Origin: Methanosarcina sp. UBA293
Lineage (GTDB): Archaea > Halobacteriota > Methanosarcinia > Methanosarcinales > Methanosarcinaceae
DNA length: 7,246 bases
Direction: 5' to 3'
NCBI GenBank assembly: GCA_002499445.1
Contig: DALS01000017.1
Span: forward strand, 1 to 7,246
Below, piece by piece: positions 1-4,713 of this stretch (positions are counted from its first letter, which is position 1; each line of letters starts with the position of its first letter). The notes beneath the pieces were generated by a model that was not told the origin of the DNA, made no database searches, and saw nothing but the letters and a program-made list of their open reading frames with translations. The translations under genes were made by a program, and so were the position numbers.

Positions 1-23
1 TAAGGATTTCTACAGAGCCAATT
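1..23. repeat. Left copy of a window-terminal inverted repeat
   Basis: Bases 1-23 match the reverse complement of 7221-7243 at 21 of 23 positions, and the first 16 are identical. The core is itself a weak palindrome (TTCT-AC-AGAA), but the flanking TAAGGAT is also conserved, so the two copies have a direction. The copies point inward from both window ends. This could be the end of an insertion sequence, a dispersed non-coding repeat, or a recombination site. No transposase gene is visible beside it. Confidence 0.6.
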
Positions 24-51
24 AATGAATGACAAATAAAAGGAGCTTAAT

Positions 52-711
52 GTGAATCCAGATGATGGATCTTCAGAAAAGAGCCAGTCTGAGGAAGGAT
101 TACTTCCCGAACCCTTGCCTCTGGAAGCCCTTTTCCATAAGTACGGAATCGAGCGCAGCCATGCCGATAACGTGGCCAGAAATGCACTTGAACTTTTTGA
201 CATCCTTCGTTCTGTTCACGGACTAAATCCTGAGCTGCGAGAGTTTGTGGAGATTGATGCTCTTGTTCATGATATAGGCGTGGTTACGGATTTTGAAGAC
301 CATCACAAGGCTGGAAGAGATATTTTGCGCTTTCATCCGCCTTCTGAAGTACCTGAACCACTGTGGCCCATTATTTCCTGGACTGCTTTCCTGCATAAAA
401 AGAAGATTGGAAAAAAGAAACTCTGGAAACTCAAAGAAAAAGAATTTGGGAAAATGTCCGAGGACCTTCAGGACCTTACCCTGAAAGTAGCTGCCCTTAT
501 CCGGCTTGCCGATGCGCTTGATTACAGCAGGATGGAAAGCAGGCTAGGAAAGGTCAAATTCGGGAAGCGAAGTATCAAGTTTGAGATCAAGGGGCAGGGA
601 GCCGTAATTGATGCGGAAAGAATGGCAGAAAAAGGTGACCTCTGGCACCTTCTCTACGATACCAGGCTTGAATTCAAGCCTGCCCCAAAAACTGATTCTG
701 CAAAAGAATAA
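52..711 (+). CDS. HD-domain protein resembling the C-terminal domain of Ppx/GppA phosphatases
   Basis: This 219-aa cytosolic protein has the HD metal-dependent phosphohydrolase pattern: H37 (RSHADNVARNALELFD), H73-D74 (LVHDIG), H84/H85 (DHHKAG), H114 and D154 (RLADALDYSR). The spacing and wording closely follow the C-terminal HD domain of exopolyphosphatase/guanosine pentaphosphatase (Ppx/GppA), but the ASKHA phosphatase domain is absent from this frame. The first 24 residues are acidic and probably disordered; the C-terminal 50 residues are likely a small beta extension. The start is GTG at 52: AGGAG at 41-45 lies 6 nt upstream, an in-frame TAA at 37-39 blocks extension, and the next in-frame ATG lies deep inside the domain. 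A Ppx-like partner could lie upstream of the window. The substrate is unknown; polyphosphate or (p)ppGpp-related work is an inference. The stop codon sits inside a 16-bp tandem repeat. Confidence 0.88.
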   Translation: MNPDDGSSEKSQSEEGLLPEPLPLEALFHKYGIERSHADNVARNALELFDILRSVHGLNPELREFVEIDALVHDIGVVTDFEDHHKAGRDILRFHPPSEVPEPLWPIISWTAFLHKKKIGKKKLWKLKEKEFGKMSEDLQDLTLKVAALIRLADALDYSRMESRLGKVKFGKRSIKFEIKGQGAVIDAERMAEKGDLWHLLYDTRLEFKPAPKTDSAKE

Positions 712-742
712 TTCTGCAAAGGAATAATTCCGCAAACAAATA
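695..742 (+). repeat. Three tandem 16-bp units across the HD gene stop codon
   Basis: Units at 695-710, 711-726 and 727-742 follow ATTCYGCAAANRAATA. The first two differ by a single base and the third has three changes from the second. The TAA stop of the HD gene (709-711) falls at the junction of units 1 and 2. Because 16 is not a multiple of 3, gain or loss of a unit upstream of the stop would alter the C-terminal residues. Confidence 0.75.
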
Positions 743-770
743 ATCCCGTTCAATGGTATAAACAACTTCT

Positions 771-804
771 AGGTTTAAAAACCATTTTATCCATTTTTAA
801 ACCT
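771..804. terminator. Inverted repeat between convergent genes, possible bidirectional terminator
   Basis: The 11-base arms AGGTTTAAAAA (771-781) and TTTTTAAACCT (794-804) are perfect inverted copies around a 12-nt loop. A pyrimidine-rich tail (TTTCTCCCTTCTTT) follows on the + side. It lies 60 bp after the HD gene stop and 30 bp before the convergent nitroreductase stop, the place expected for a shared transcript end. Archaeal termination depends mainly on U-rich tracts, so the hairpin may act in RNA processing or stability. Confidence 0.6.
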
Positions 805-834
805 TTTCTCCCTTCTTTGGATTCTAAAGTGGGA

Positions 835-1470
835 TTATATGTAGCCCAGAGGCAGAATATAAAGAGGTTCTTCATTTACAGGCAGTTTAAGCACGTCTTT
901 TACCTCTTCATCCTCAAAAGCCCCTACTGCACAGGTTCCTATCCCAAGTTCCACTCCCAGGAGATATATATTCTGCGCAACGTGCCCGGCTTCCATGTTG
1001 GTATAACGAAAGCCTCGATTGCCATATTTGCTTGTAATCCGCGCATAGACTGCGGAGATCACAATTGAAATGGGAGCGTTTTTTATCATTGGCTGGGAGA
1101 GAGCGGCTCTAGATAGCTTTTCTCTGATATCGCCTGTGATTTCCCGGACAAGGATATGGTCTTCAGGAACGTACCTGTAAACTCCAGGTTCGAGCTCTTC
1201 GTTTCCTGCGGTAACAACATGAATCTCAAGCGGGTAAAGTGCACCTGCAGAAGGCGAGGTCCTTAAACCCTCTCTTGAACTTATGCCCTGAGCTGCCCAC
1301 AGCAAACGAGAAATAATGGACTCAGAAATTTTTTTGTCTTTATATTGTCGTACGGATCTCCGCTTTGCAATGAGTTCTTCAATTCGGCTCTCACCTGAGG
1401 TTTTCAGCTCTGGAAGCTTAATTTTCATAGGCAGGTCTGCAGAACTCGGACTTTCAATATTTATTCTCAT
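835..1470 (-). CDS. SagB-type nitroreductase-family flavoprotein
   Basis: This 211-aa protein is the length expected for the family. It carries the FMN-phosphate-binding RRSVRQY (37-43), the SagB/ThcOx signature SAGALYPLEIHV (74-85), NMEAGHVAQNIYL (158-170) and GIGTCAVGAF (176-185) before the C-terminal LPLGY. Family members bind FMN and perform two-electron redox reactions; SagB oxidises azolines in peptide maturation. No cyclodehydratase or precursor-peptide gene is nearby, so the substrate is unknown. I chose ATG at 1470 because GGGGGA lies just upstream on the minus strand and the homology begins soon after. The frame is open to 1569, but that 33-residue extension would cover the likely TATA box at 1518-1526. 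The gene is divergent from the ferredoxin gene, a plausible but unproven electron partner, and convergent with the HD gene. Confidence 0.88.
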   Translation of the reverse strand: MRINIESPSSADLPMKIKLPELKTSGESRIEELIAKRRSVRQYKDKKISESIISRLLWAAQGISSREGLRTSPSAGALYPLEIHVVTAGNEELEPGVYRYVPEDHILVREITGDIREKLSRAALSQPMIKNAPISIVISAVYARITSKYGNRGFRYTNMEAGHVAQNIYLLGVELGIGTCAVGAFEDEEVKDVLKLPVNEEPLYILPLGYI

Positions 1471-1517
1471 ACTTCTTCCCCCTTGTTTGGTTTTACACCA
1501 ATCATAAAAAGAATTCA

Positions 1518-1571
1518 TTAAATAAATAAGATAACTGTTCAAGAAAGATAACGAAAGATGACTGTTCAAGA
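1518..1571 (-). promoter_or_regulatory. Candidate promoter and paired 17-bp direct repeats upstream of the nitroreductase gene
   Basis: The 1471-1778 gap has no gene. Read on the minus strand, TTTATTTAA (1526-1518) is a TATA-like element about 50 nt from the nitroreductase ATG. Just upstream of it are two copies of AAGATRACTGTTCAAGA (1528-1544 and 1555-1571, 16/17 identical), 27 bp apart and so about 2.5 helical turns. They sit where an archaeal activator or repressor could bind. The rest of the gap up to the ferredoxin promoter shows nothing I can name. Confidence 0.4.
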
Positions 1572-1706
1572 TATATTCGGAAACAGGTACCTATCTCTGT
1601 CTACCCAGGAATCCCTTGAATTTAATTAAGGGCTGGAATTTGATCAGAGGGTGGCTGAATAGTTATCCAAATAGTGCTTTTAACGCTCTTTTACGAATGT
1701 TAAAAT

Positions 1707-1717
1707 TATATATAAAA
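1707..1717 (+). promoter_or_regulatory. TATA box of the ferredoxin gene
   Basis: TTATATATAAA is a good archaeal TATA element preceded by an A-rich stretch that could serve as BRE. Initiation about 25 nt downstream would give a leader of roughly 35-40 nt before the ferredoxin start at 1779. This supports transcription of a gene that lacks an ATG. Confidence 0.6.
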
Positions 1718-1768
1718 TCCTCATAATTACTCTTATTGTGAAATACATTATTGAATAAACACGATGGG

Positions 1769-1772
1769 GGAG
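1769..1772 (+). promoter_or_regulatory. Shine-Dalgarno site that selects an ATA start for the ferredoxin
   Basis: GGAG within the run GGGGGAGTGA (1766-1775) lies 6 nt before ATA at 1779. The in-frame TGA at 1773-1775 rules out any earlier start, and GTG at 1772 is out of frame and closes after four codons. The ribosome site therefore points to ATA as the initiation codon. Confidence 0.6.
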
Positions 1773-1778
1773 TGAAAT

Positions 1779-2009
1779 ATAGCTGATAATACTGATAAAG
1801 TTGTTGAAAATGTTCCAGGACCCTATTATTGTGACTATAGCTGTATAGCCTGTCATCTTTGCGTGGATACTTCACCAGCAAATTTCAAGATGAATGATGA
1901 CGATTCCAATGCCTATGTATATAAGCAGCCTGAAGACGAGGAAGAAGAAGAGCTATGTGAAGAGTCATTAGAACTCTGTCCAGTCAATGCGATTGGCAAT
2001 GATGGTTGA
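1779..2009 (+). CDS. Small acidic 4Fe-4S ferredoxin (ATA start)
   Basis: The 76-aa product is a soluble electron carrier. SCIACHLC supplies C22, C25 and C28, and LCPVNAIG near the end supplies C67-P; together they form the C-x2-C-x2-C...CP ligand set of single-cluster ferredoxins (Fer4_13-like). C18 and C60 are extra. A Glu-rich run (PEDEEEEEL) lies between the motifs, typical of Methanosarcina ferredoxins that pass electrons among CO dehydrogenase, hydrogenase or Rnf. There is no ATG, GTG or TTG that keeps the first cysteines: the frame opens after TGA at 1773-1775 and the only suitable codon is ATA at 1779, with GGAG 6 nt upstream. The next residues (ADNTDK...) look like a normal ferredoxin N-terminus after Met, so ATG to ATA change is the simplest reading. 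Codon use, TATA box and downstream hairpin suggest a live gene. Confidence 0.85.
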   Translation: MADNTDKVVENVPGPYYCDYSCIACHLCVDTSPANFKMNDDDSNAYVYKQPEDEEEEELCEESLELCPVNAIGNDG

Positions 2010-2022
2010 AGATATATGATTT

Positions 2023-2060
2023 AAGCCAGTTTTTCTGGCTTTTATAGATTTTTACCTTTT
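2023..2060 (+). terminator. Hairpin and T-tracts after the ferredoxin gene
   Basis: AAGCCAG (2023-2029) pairs perfectly with CTGGCTT (2035-2041) around a T5 loop. It is followed by TTATAGATTTTTACCTTTTTATTG and then the T-rich tandem repeat. It begins 14 nt after the ferredoxin stop. Hairpin plus oligo-U suits a transcript end, and archaeal RNA polymerase and the aCPSF1 factor act at U-rich tracts of this kind. Confidence 0.65.
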
Positions 2061-2063
2061 TAT

Positions 2064-2150
2064 TGTTTTTATTACCTTTTCACTACTTTTACTGTTTTTA
2101 TTACCTTTTCACTGCTTTTGCTGTTTTTATTACCTTTTCACTACTTTTGC
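2064..2150 (+). repeat. Three tandem 29-bp T-rich units between convergent genes
   Basis: Units start at 2064, 2093 and 2122 and follow TGTTTTTATTACC-TTTTCACTRCTTTTRC with only one or two changes between copies. A decayed fourth unit continues from 2151 towards the regulator's stop codon. Each unit carries several T-runs on the + strand, so the array may give repeated termination signals for the ferredoxin transcript. It may equally be a simple minisatellite. A hydrophobic + strand ORF across it is an artefact of the T-rich repeat. Confidence 0.8.
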
Positions 2151-2173
2151 TGTTTTTTATTGCACTTTCGCTT

Positions 2174-2944
2174 TTATTCCTTCTCAATTTCAGAATAGAT
2201 TCTGGAAAGTCCCTGCAGCGTGGAGTAGCCTTTTCTAGTAATTATATAGTCTCCCCGTTCATTCCGTTGTAAAACCATGCCTGTTTCAAGCAATTTCTGG
2301 AGGTGGAAAAGCAGGTTTCCGCCACGCAAACCTGTAAGTTTGGAAAGTTCGGAAAATGTTTTGCTCTCCCCTGAAAGCGCCTTGAGCATCAGGAGACGCT
2401 GTCGGTTTGCTATCGGCTCGCAGACCTCAGAGACCAGCTTTTCAGGCTCGATTTCACTTATATCAATTTTTTTGTCCCCTTCTAGGTCTTCGTAAATCTG
2501 CAGGGAACGCATAAGTTTGACCTGCTTTTCAAAAAGATTCGTAGCTTCTGAAAAACAAGTGCTGCAACTGGAGGTTTTTGCTTCTTTTTTTAATTCCTCA
2601 AGCCTGTCCCGGTACAAGTTTATGGTTTCAGCCTCGATTCTGTCTCTTCCAACCAGCCCTGCGGTTTCCTGCAAAAGCTCCCGAAAAGCCGTTTCACAAA
2701 AGTCCCGCATCCCGCAGCTCGCTGTCATCCGGGTATGCATCCTTTCGCTTGCGTCCTCACAAAGGTAGTCTACCATTGGTTTCATTAGGTTCTTCCTCAT
2801 CTCCCCAATCAGCCCTTCAATATGCTGCTGGTTTGTCCGCTGCAAAAACCGTGAGAACTCATTCCGAAGGGAGGTTACTTCTTCCTTAATAGAGTGAAGT
2901 TCCTCAAGGTAATAAATCTCAGAATTTTCGTTCGCTGTTTCCAT
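2174..2944 (-). CDS. Winged-helix (ArsR-like) transcription regulator with a cysteine-containing middle domain
   Basis: The 256-aa protein has three parts. Residues 8-35 form a coiled-coil-like helix. Residues 40-160 are an alpha-helical region carrying C62, C77, C83 and the pair C127-x2-C130. Residues about 172-245 form a winged helix: C175, EPIANRQRLLMLKALSG, FSELSKLTGLRGGNLLFHLQKLLETGMV as helix-turn-helix, and the wing QRNERGDYIITRKGY. The last part fits ArsR-type DNA-binding domains, as in Methanosarcina methanogenesis and methyltransferase regulators, but I cannot assign it to a named one. The cysteines could bind metal or an Fe-S cluster or sense redox state; this is inference. ATG at 2944 has GAGGT about 10 nt upstream, a longish spacer. 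A repeat array upstream may be its operator or leader. It is divergent from the 66-aa Cys-rich gene. Confidence 0.85.
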   Translation of the reverse strand: METANENSEIYYLEELHSIKEEVTSLRNEFSRFLQRTNQQHIEGLIGEMRKNLMKPMVDYLCEDASERMHTRMTASCGMRDFCETAFRELLQETAGLVGRDRIEAETINLYRDRLEELKKEAKTSSCSTCFSEATNLFEKQVKLMRSLQIYEDLEGDKKIDISEIEPEKLVSEVCEPIANRQRLLMLKALSGESKTFSELSKLTGLRGGNLLFHLQKLLETGMVLQRNERGDYIITRKGYSTLQGLSRIYSEIEKE

Positions 2945-2970
2945 TTTTTTATTTACCTCGAAAAATTATC

Positions 2971-3057
2971 GTTGCCAAGAATTAACCAAGAATTAAAATT
3001 GCCAACAGTTAACGTTGCCAGCAGTTAACACTGCCAGCAATTACGTTGCTAATTAAC
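2971..3057 (-). repeat. Imperfect array of ~16-bp repeats upstream of the regulator gene
   Basis: On the + strand the copies are at 2971-2986, 2998-3013, 3014-3029, 3030-3044 and a shorter one at 3045-3057. The consensus is RTTGCCARCAGTTAAC; a partial copy (CAAGAATTAA) lies at 2987. The array ends 27 bp from the regulator ATG. A TATA-like TTTAAAAA on the minus strand (3094-3087) would place the array inside the transcribed leader. Otherwise it is a cluster of protein-binding sites for the regulator or for the divergent gene. Confidence 0.7.
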
Positions 3058-3158
3058 GATGTTAATTGAGGGCACTATCAAAAGCGTTTTTAAATCTGGT
3101 AATTGAAAGCTTTCTTAATGGTTGTTATTAAAGTCATTTTTCTGTACAATCAAAAATC

Positions 3159-3217
3159 TGTATATATTTCTGACGCTCAAGTATATAAATATACACGGCC
3201 TTCCAGATTCTGGTGAT
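3159..3217 (+). promoter_or_regulatory. Tandem TATA boxes and ribosome site of the 66-aa gene
   Basis: Two TATA-like elements, TGTATATATTT (around 3159-3169) and TATATAAATATA (3182-3193), precede the gene. They predict leaders of about 33 and 12 nt to the ATG at 3223. GGTGAT at 3212-3217 is a direct match to the archaeal anti-Shine-Dalgarno complement and sits 5 nt before the ATG. The rest of 3058-3158 is AT-rich with no motif I recognise. Confidence 0.5.
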
Positions 3218-3222
3218 AAATC

Positions 3223-3423
3223 ATGGAATTACAGGACATAAACGACTTCGTACAGACTGCAAATGAAGAACAACTCAAAGCCTTTGGCTTTCTCGGCCAG
3301 TGGATGGCGGAAAATGTCCCTAAATACTGCACCTGCGCTTCAAAGTGCAATCAGAACTGTGAACTTGCAAAGGCACTCGGCGAAGCACTTCAGGTTGCCG
3401 GACAGAAACTTCAGGGACAGTAA
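3223..3423 (+). CDS. Small cysteine-cluster protein, function unknown
   Basis: The 66-aa product has an amphipathic N-terminal helix (ELQDINDFVQTANEEQLKAF), a Trp-containing segment, then C36-x-C38-x3-C42-x3-C46 in YCTCASKCNQNCELA, and an Ala/Leu helix to the end. There is no signal peptide or membrane segment. Four close cysteines suggest a bound zinc ion or small Fe-S/metal centre, though this CxCx3Cx3C spacing is not one I can tie to a named family. The start is secure: GGTGAT sits 5 nt upstream and twin TATA boxes precede it. It has its own terminator-like hairpin and is divergent from the regulator gene, which also carries clustered cysteines; control of one by the other is a reasonable guess. 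Confidence 0.8.
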   Translation: MELQDINDFVQTANEEQLKAFGFLGQWMAENVPKYCTCASKCNQNCELAKALGEALQVAGQKLQGQ

Positions 3424-3444
3424 GCAGGGTAAAAAGTAGAGATT

Positions 3445-3500
3445 AGCAGATCTTATTACATCTGCTCCCCTTCATTTTCGTTTATTTTCCTTCTTTTTTC
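3445..3500 (+). terminator. Hairpin and T-rich tail after the 66-aa gene
   Basis: AGCAGAT (3445-3451) and ATCTGCT (3460-3466) form a perfect 7-bp stem with an 8-nt loop, beginning 22 nt after the stop codon. T-rich sequence with runs up to six T follows to about 3500. This separates the small gene from the next promoter, so the two + strand genes are probably not one operon. Confidence 0.6.
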
Positions 3501-3519
3501 ACAAAACAATGTTGTAGTC

Positions 3520-3528
3520 TTTATATAA
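3520..3528 (+). promoter_or_regulatory. TATA box of the CoA-binding protein gene
   Basis: TTTATATAA is close to the archaeal consensus. Initiation about 25 nt downstream gives a leader of roughly 25 nt that contains the GGGAG ribosome site at 3560-3564 before the ATG at 3573. Confidence 0.65.
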
Positions 3529-3572
3529 ACCAGGGGATATATTAATTTAGAATCTAATCGGGAGAATTCAAG

Positions 3573-4010
3573 ATGGAACCAACAAAGTCCAAAAGGGAAA
3601 GTTTCTGGGACGCAAAAACCTATGTATTCGTTACTGATAATACAAAACCTGCAATGAAGTGGGCTATATCCGAACTTAAAAGCCGGGGCAGGAATGTCTA
3701 CGTCATTGACCTTTCTGACAAGCCAAAACCCGGCTCTTTAAGAGGTGTATCCGAACTCCCAGCCGGGCCTGATCGTGCGGTTCTGGGCGTCACAAAAACC
3801 GACCCCGGAGATTTCGTCCCTGCCCTGAAAGAGAAAGGAATAGCCAAAATCTGGCTCCACTGGAATACAGAAACCGAAAAAGCCCTGGCAACCTGCAAGG
3901 CAGAAGGTCTTGAGTGCATGACTGAACACTGTCCCATGATGTATCTAGGAAATGGTTTCAGCATACATGGAGTGCACAGGGCGATTGCGAAAATGATAGG
4001 GAAGTATTGA
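3573..4010 (+). CDS. CoA-binding-fold protein (YccU/COG1832-like)
   Basis: The 145-aa length matches the family of small Rossmann-fold predicted CoA-binding proteins. After a short polar lead come a first strand (TYVFVTD, 16-22), a helix (PAMKWAISELKSRGR) and a second strand with NVYVIDLS (41-48). A mid-protein segment AKIWLHWN (91-98) resembles the family's strand before its helix, and CMTEHCPMMYL (115-125) matches the conserved late motif where members read ..CP... The end is GVHRAIAKMIGKY. The usual glycine-rich VGAS loop is replaced by VTDNTKPA, so ligand binding may be altered. Three cysteines (C108, C115, C120) sit in the C-terminal half. The start is well supported by GGGAG 8 nt upstream. 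No function beyond possible CoA or acyl-CoA binding can be given. Confidence 0.8.
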   Translation: MEPTKSKRESFWDAKTYVFVTDNTKPAMKWAISELKSRGRNVYVIDLSDKPKPGSLRGVSELPAGPDRAVLGVTKTDPGDFVPALKEKGIAKIWLHWNTETEKALATCKAEGLECMTEHCPMMYLGNGFSIHGVHRAIAKMIGKY

Positions 4011-4112
4011 AACATTGGTCAGTTAAGCTTCTACTAAGAACTAATTTCAAATCCTTATGTTTATGTATCTAGCAATGTGGGAATCTTTCAGCATAAACAA
4101 TATTTTTTTATA

Positions 4113-4367
4113 TTATTGTATTTTACAGGATTTTTGGTATTCCATCCTTGTTTTAGTATATCTTGCTCTTGATTCTCTAAAGCATAATCTGTCAGTACGA
4201 TCCCATACAATAACCCATAAAAATTTAGCATAGGATAAAGGATAATCCACCCAGAAAACTAATTTCTTAAAAAGCGATAGATTTCTATAGTCCTCTACCC
4301 ACATAGATTCAGTTAGAAATCCTCTCCAGACAAGAGATTTTTGCATATGTTTCCATCGCTTGAACAT
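4113..4367 (-). CDS. Doubtful small hypothetical protein, possibly membrane-associated
   Basis: From ATG at 4367 the ORF gives 84 residues rich in Trp, Tyr, Arg and Lys, with a hydrophobic stretch KLVFWVDYPLSYAKFLWVIVW. No family is recognised. The frame is open upstream to a TAA near 4437. An ATA at 4421-4419 lies 6 nt after a GGGGGG run and would add MSKRLFAITCTFLLIIGH, a convincing N-terminal membrane anchor, giving 102 aa. By contrast the ATG at 4367 has no clear ribosome site. The surrounding DNA is AT-rich and gene-poor, so this could be a chance frame or a gene remnant. I report the ATG version and note the longer alternative. Confidence 0.35.
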   Translation of the reverse strand: MFKRWKHMQKSLVWRGFLTESMWVEDYRNLSLFKKLVFWVDYPLSYAKFLWVIVWDRTDRLCFRESRARYTKTRMEYQKSCKIQ

Positions 4368-4539
4368 ATGACCTATTATAAGTAAAAAAGTACAAGTGAT
4401 TGCAAATAGCCTTTTAGATATATTTTTCCCCCCTATGACTTAATAAACTTAATAATAGGTTAACAGGAAAATGCGTTAAAAGCAACACATTTCTTACAGA
4501 TCGTATCTTAACTGAATACAAAAGAATATCTTTCCAAAA

Positions 4540-4713
4540 TTATACTTTCTTTCTTCCCATTTTCTTTCGCACATACCGTAGAACCCCATAAGAACAACCC
4601 AACAGAAGCATAATCTTAAAGGGTTTCTCACCTGCTTTGAGGAGTTCTTCGATTTTTTCATGATCAAATTTTGGTTTCTGACCTCTCCTTTTTGGAGGAA
4701 ATTGTTGATTCAT
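4540..4713 (-). CDS. Small helix-turn-helix protein, resolvase/invertase-HTH-like
   Basis: The ORF encodes 57 residues. A basic, AT-hook-like stretch (PPKRRGQKPKFD, 6-17) leads into IEELLKAGEKPFKIMLLLGCSYGVLRYVRKKMG (21-53), which follows the pattern of the HTH at the end of resolvases and DNA invertases (rGrpkfd..ki..ll..G.s...ia..lg.s...vyryl). The usual Ala-Glu before LLGCS is Met-Leu. No catalytic recombinase domain is joined to it. ATG at 4713 has only a weak AGAGG upstream, with a TATA-like TTGTATAAAG further back. It could be a stand-alone small DNA-binding protein or the remnant of a mobile-element gene. It is too short for many gene callers. Confidence 0.5.
   Translation of the reverse strand: MNQQFPPKRRGQKPKFDHEKIEELLKAGEKPFKIMLLLGCSYGVLRYVRKKMGRKKV

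Noticed and set aside
817..1068. + strand ORF of 83 aa
   Set aside because: It is antisense to the well-supported nitroreductase gene and shows no family features.
1471..1569. N-terminal extension of the nitroreductase to the ATG at 1569
   Set aside because: The extra 33 residues do not fit the family, they would cover the likely TATA box, and the ATG at 1470 has a good ribosome site.
1764..1775. ATG at 1764 as the ferredoxin start with TGA read through
   Set aside because: It needs stop readthrough at UGA, has no ribosome site of its own, and ATA at 1779 has ideal spacing from GGAG.
2063..2272. Hydrophobic + strand ORF of 69 aa resembling a membrane protein
   Set aside because: It is a translation of the T-rich 29-bp repeat and the antisense of the regulator's end, with no ribosome site.
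2578..2889. + strand ORF of 103 aa, and other + strand ORFs inside 2277-2768
   Set aside because: They are antisense shadows of the winged-helix regulator.
2971..3057. CRISPR array
   Set aside because: The repeats are only about 16 bp, mostly abutting, without unique spacers, and no cas genes are present.
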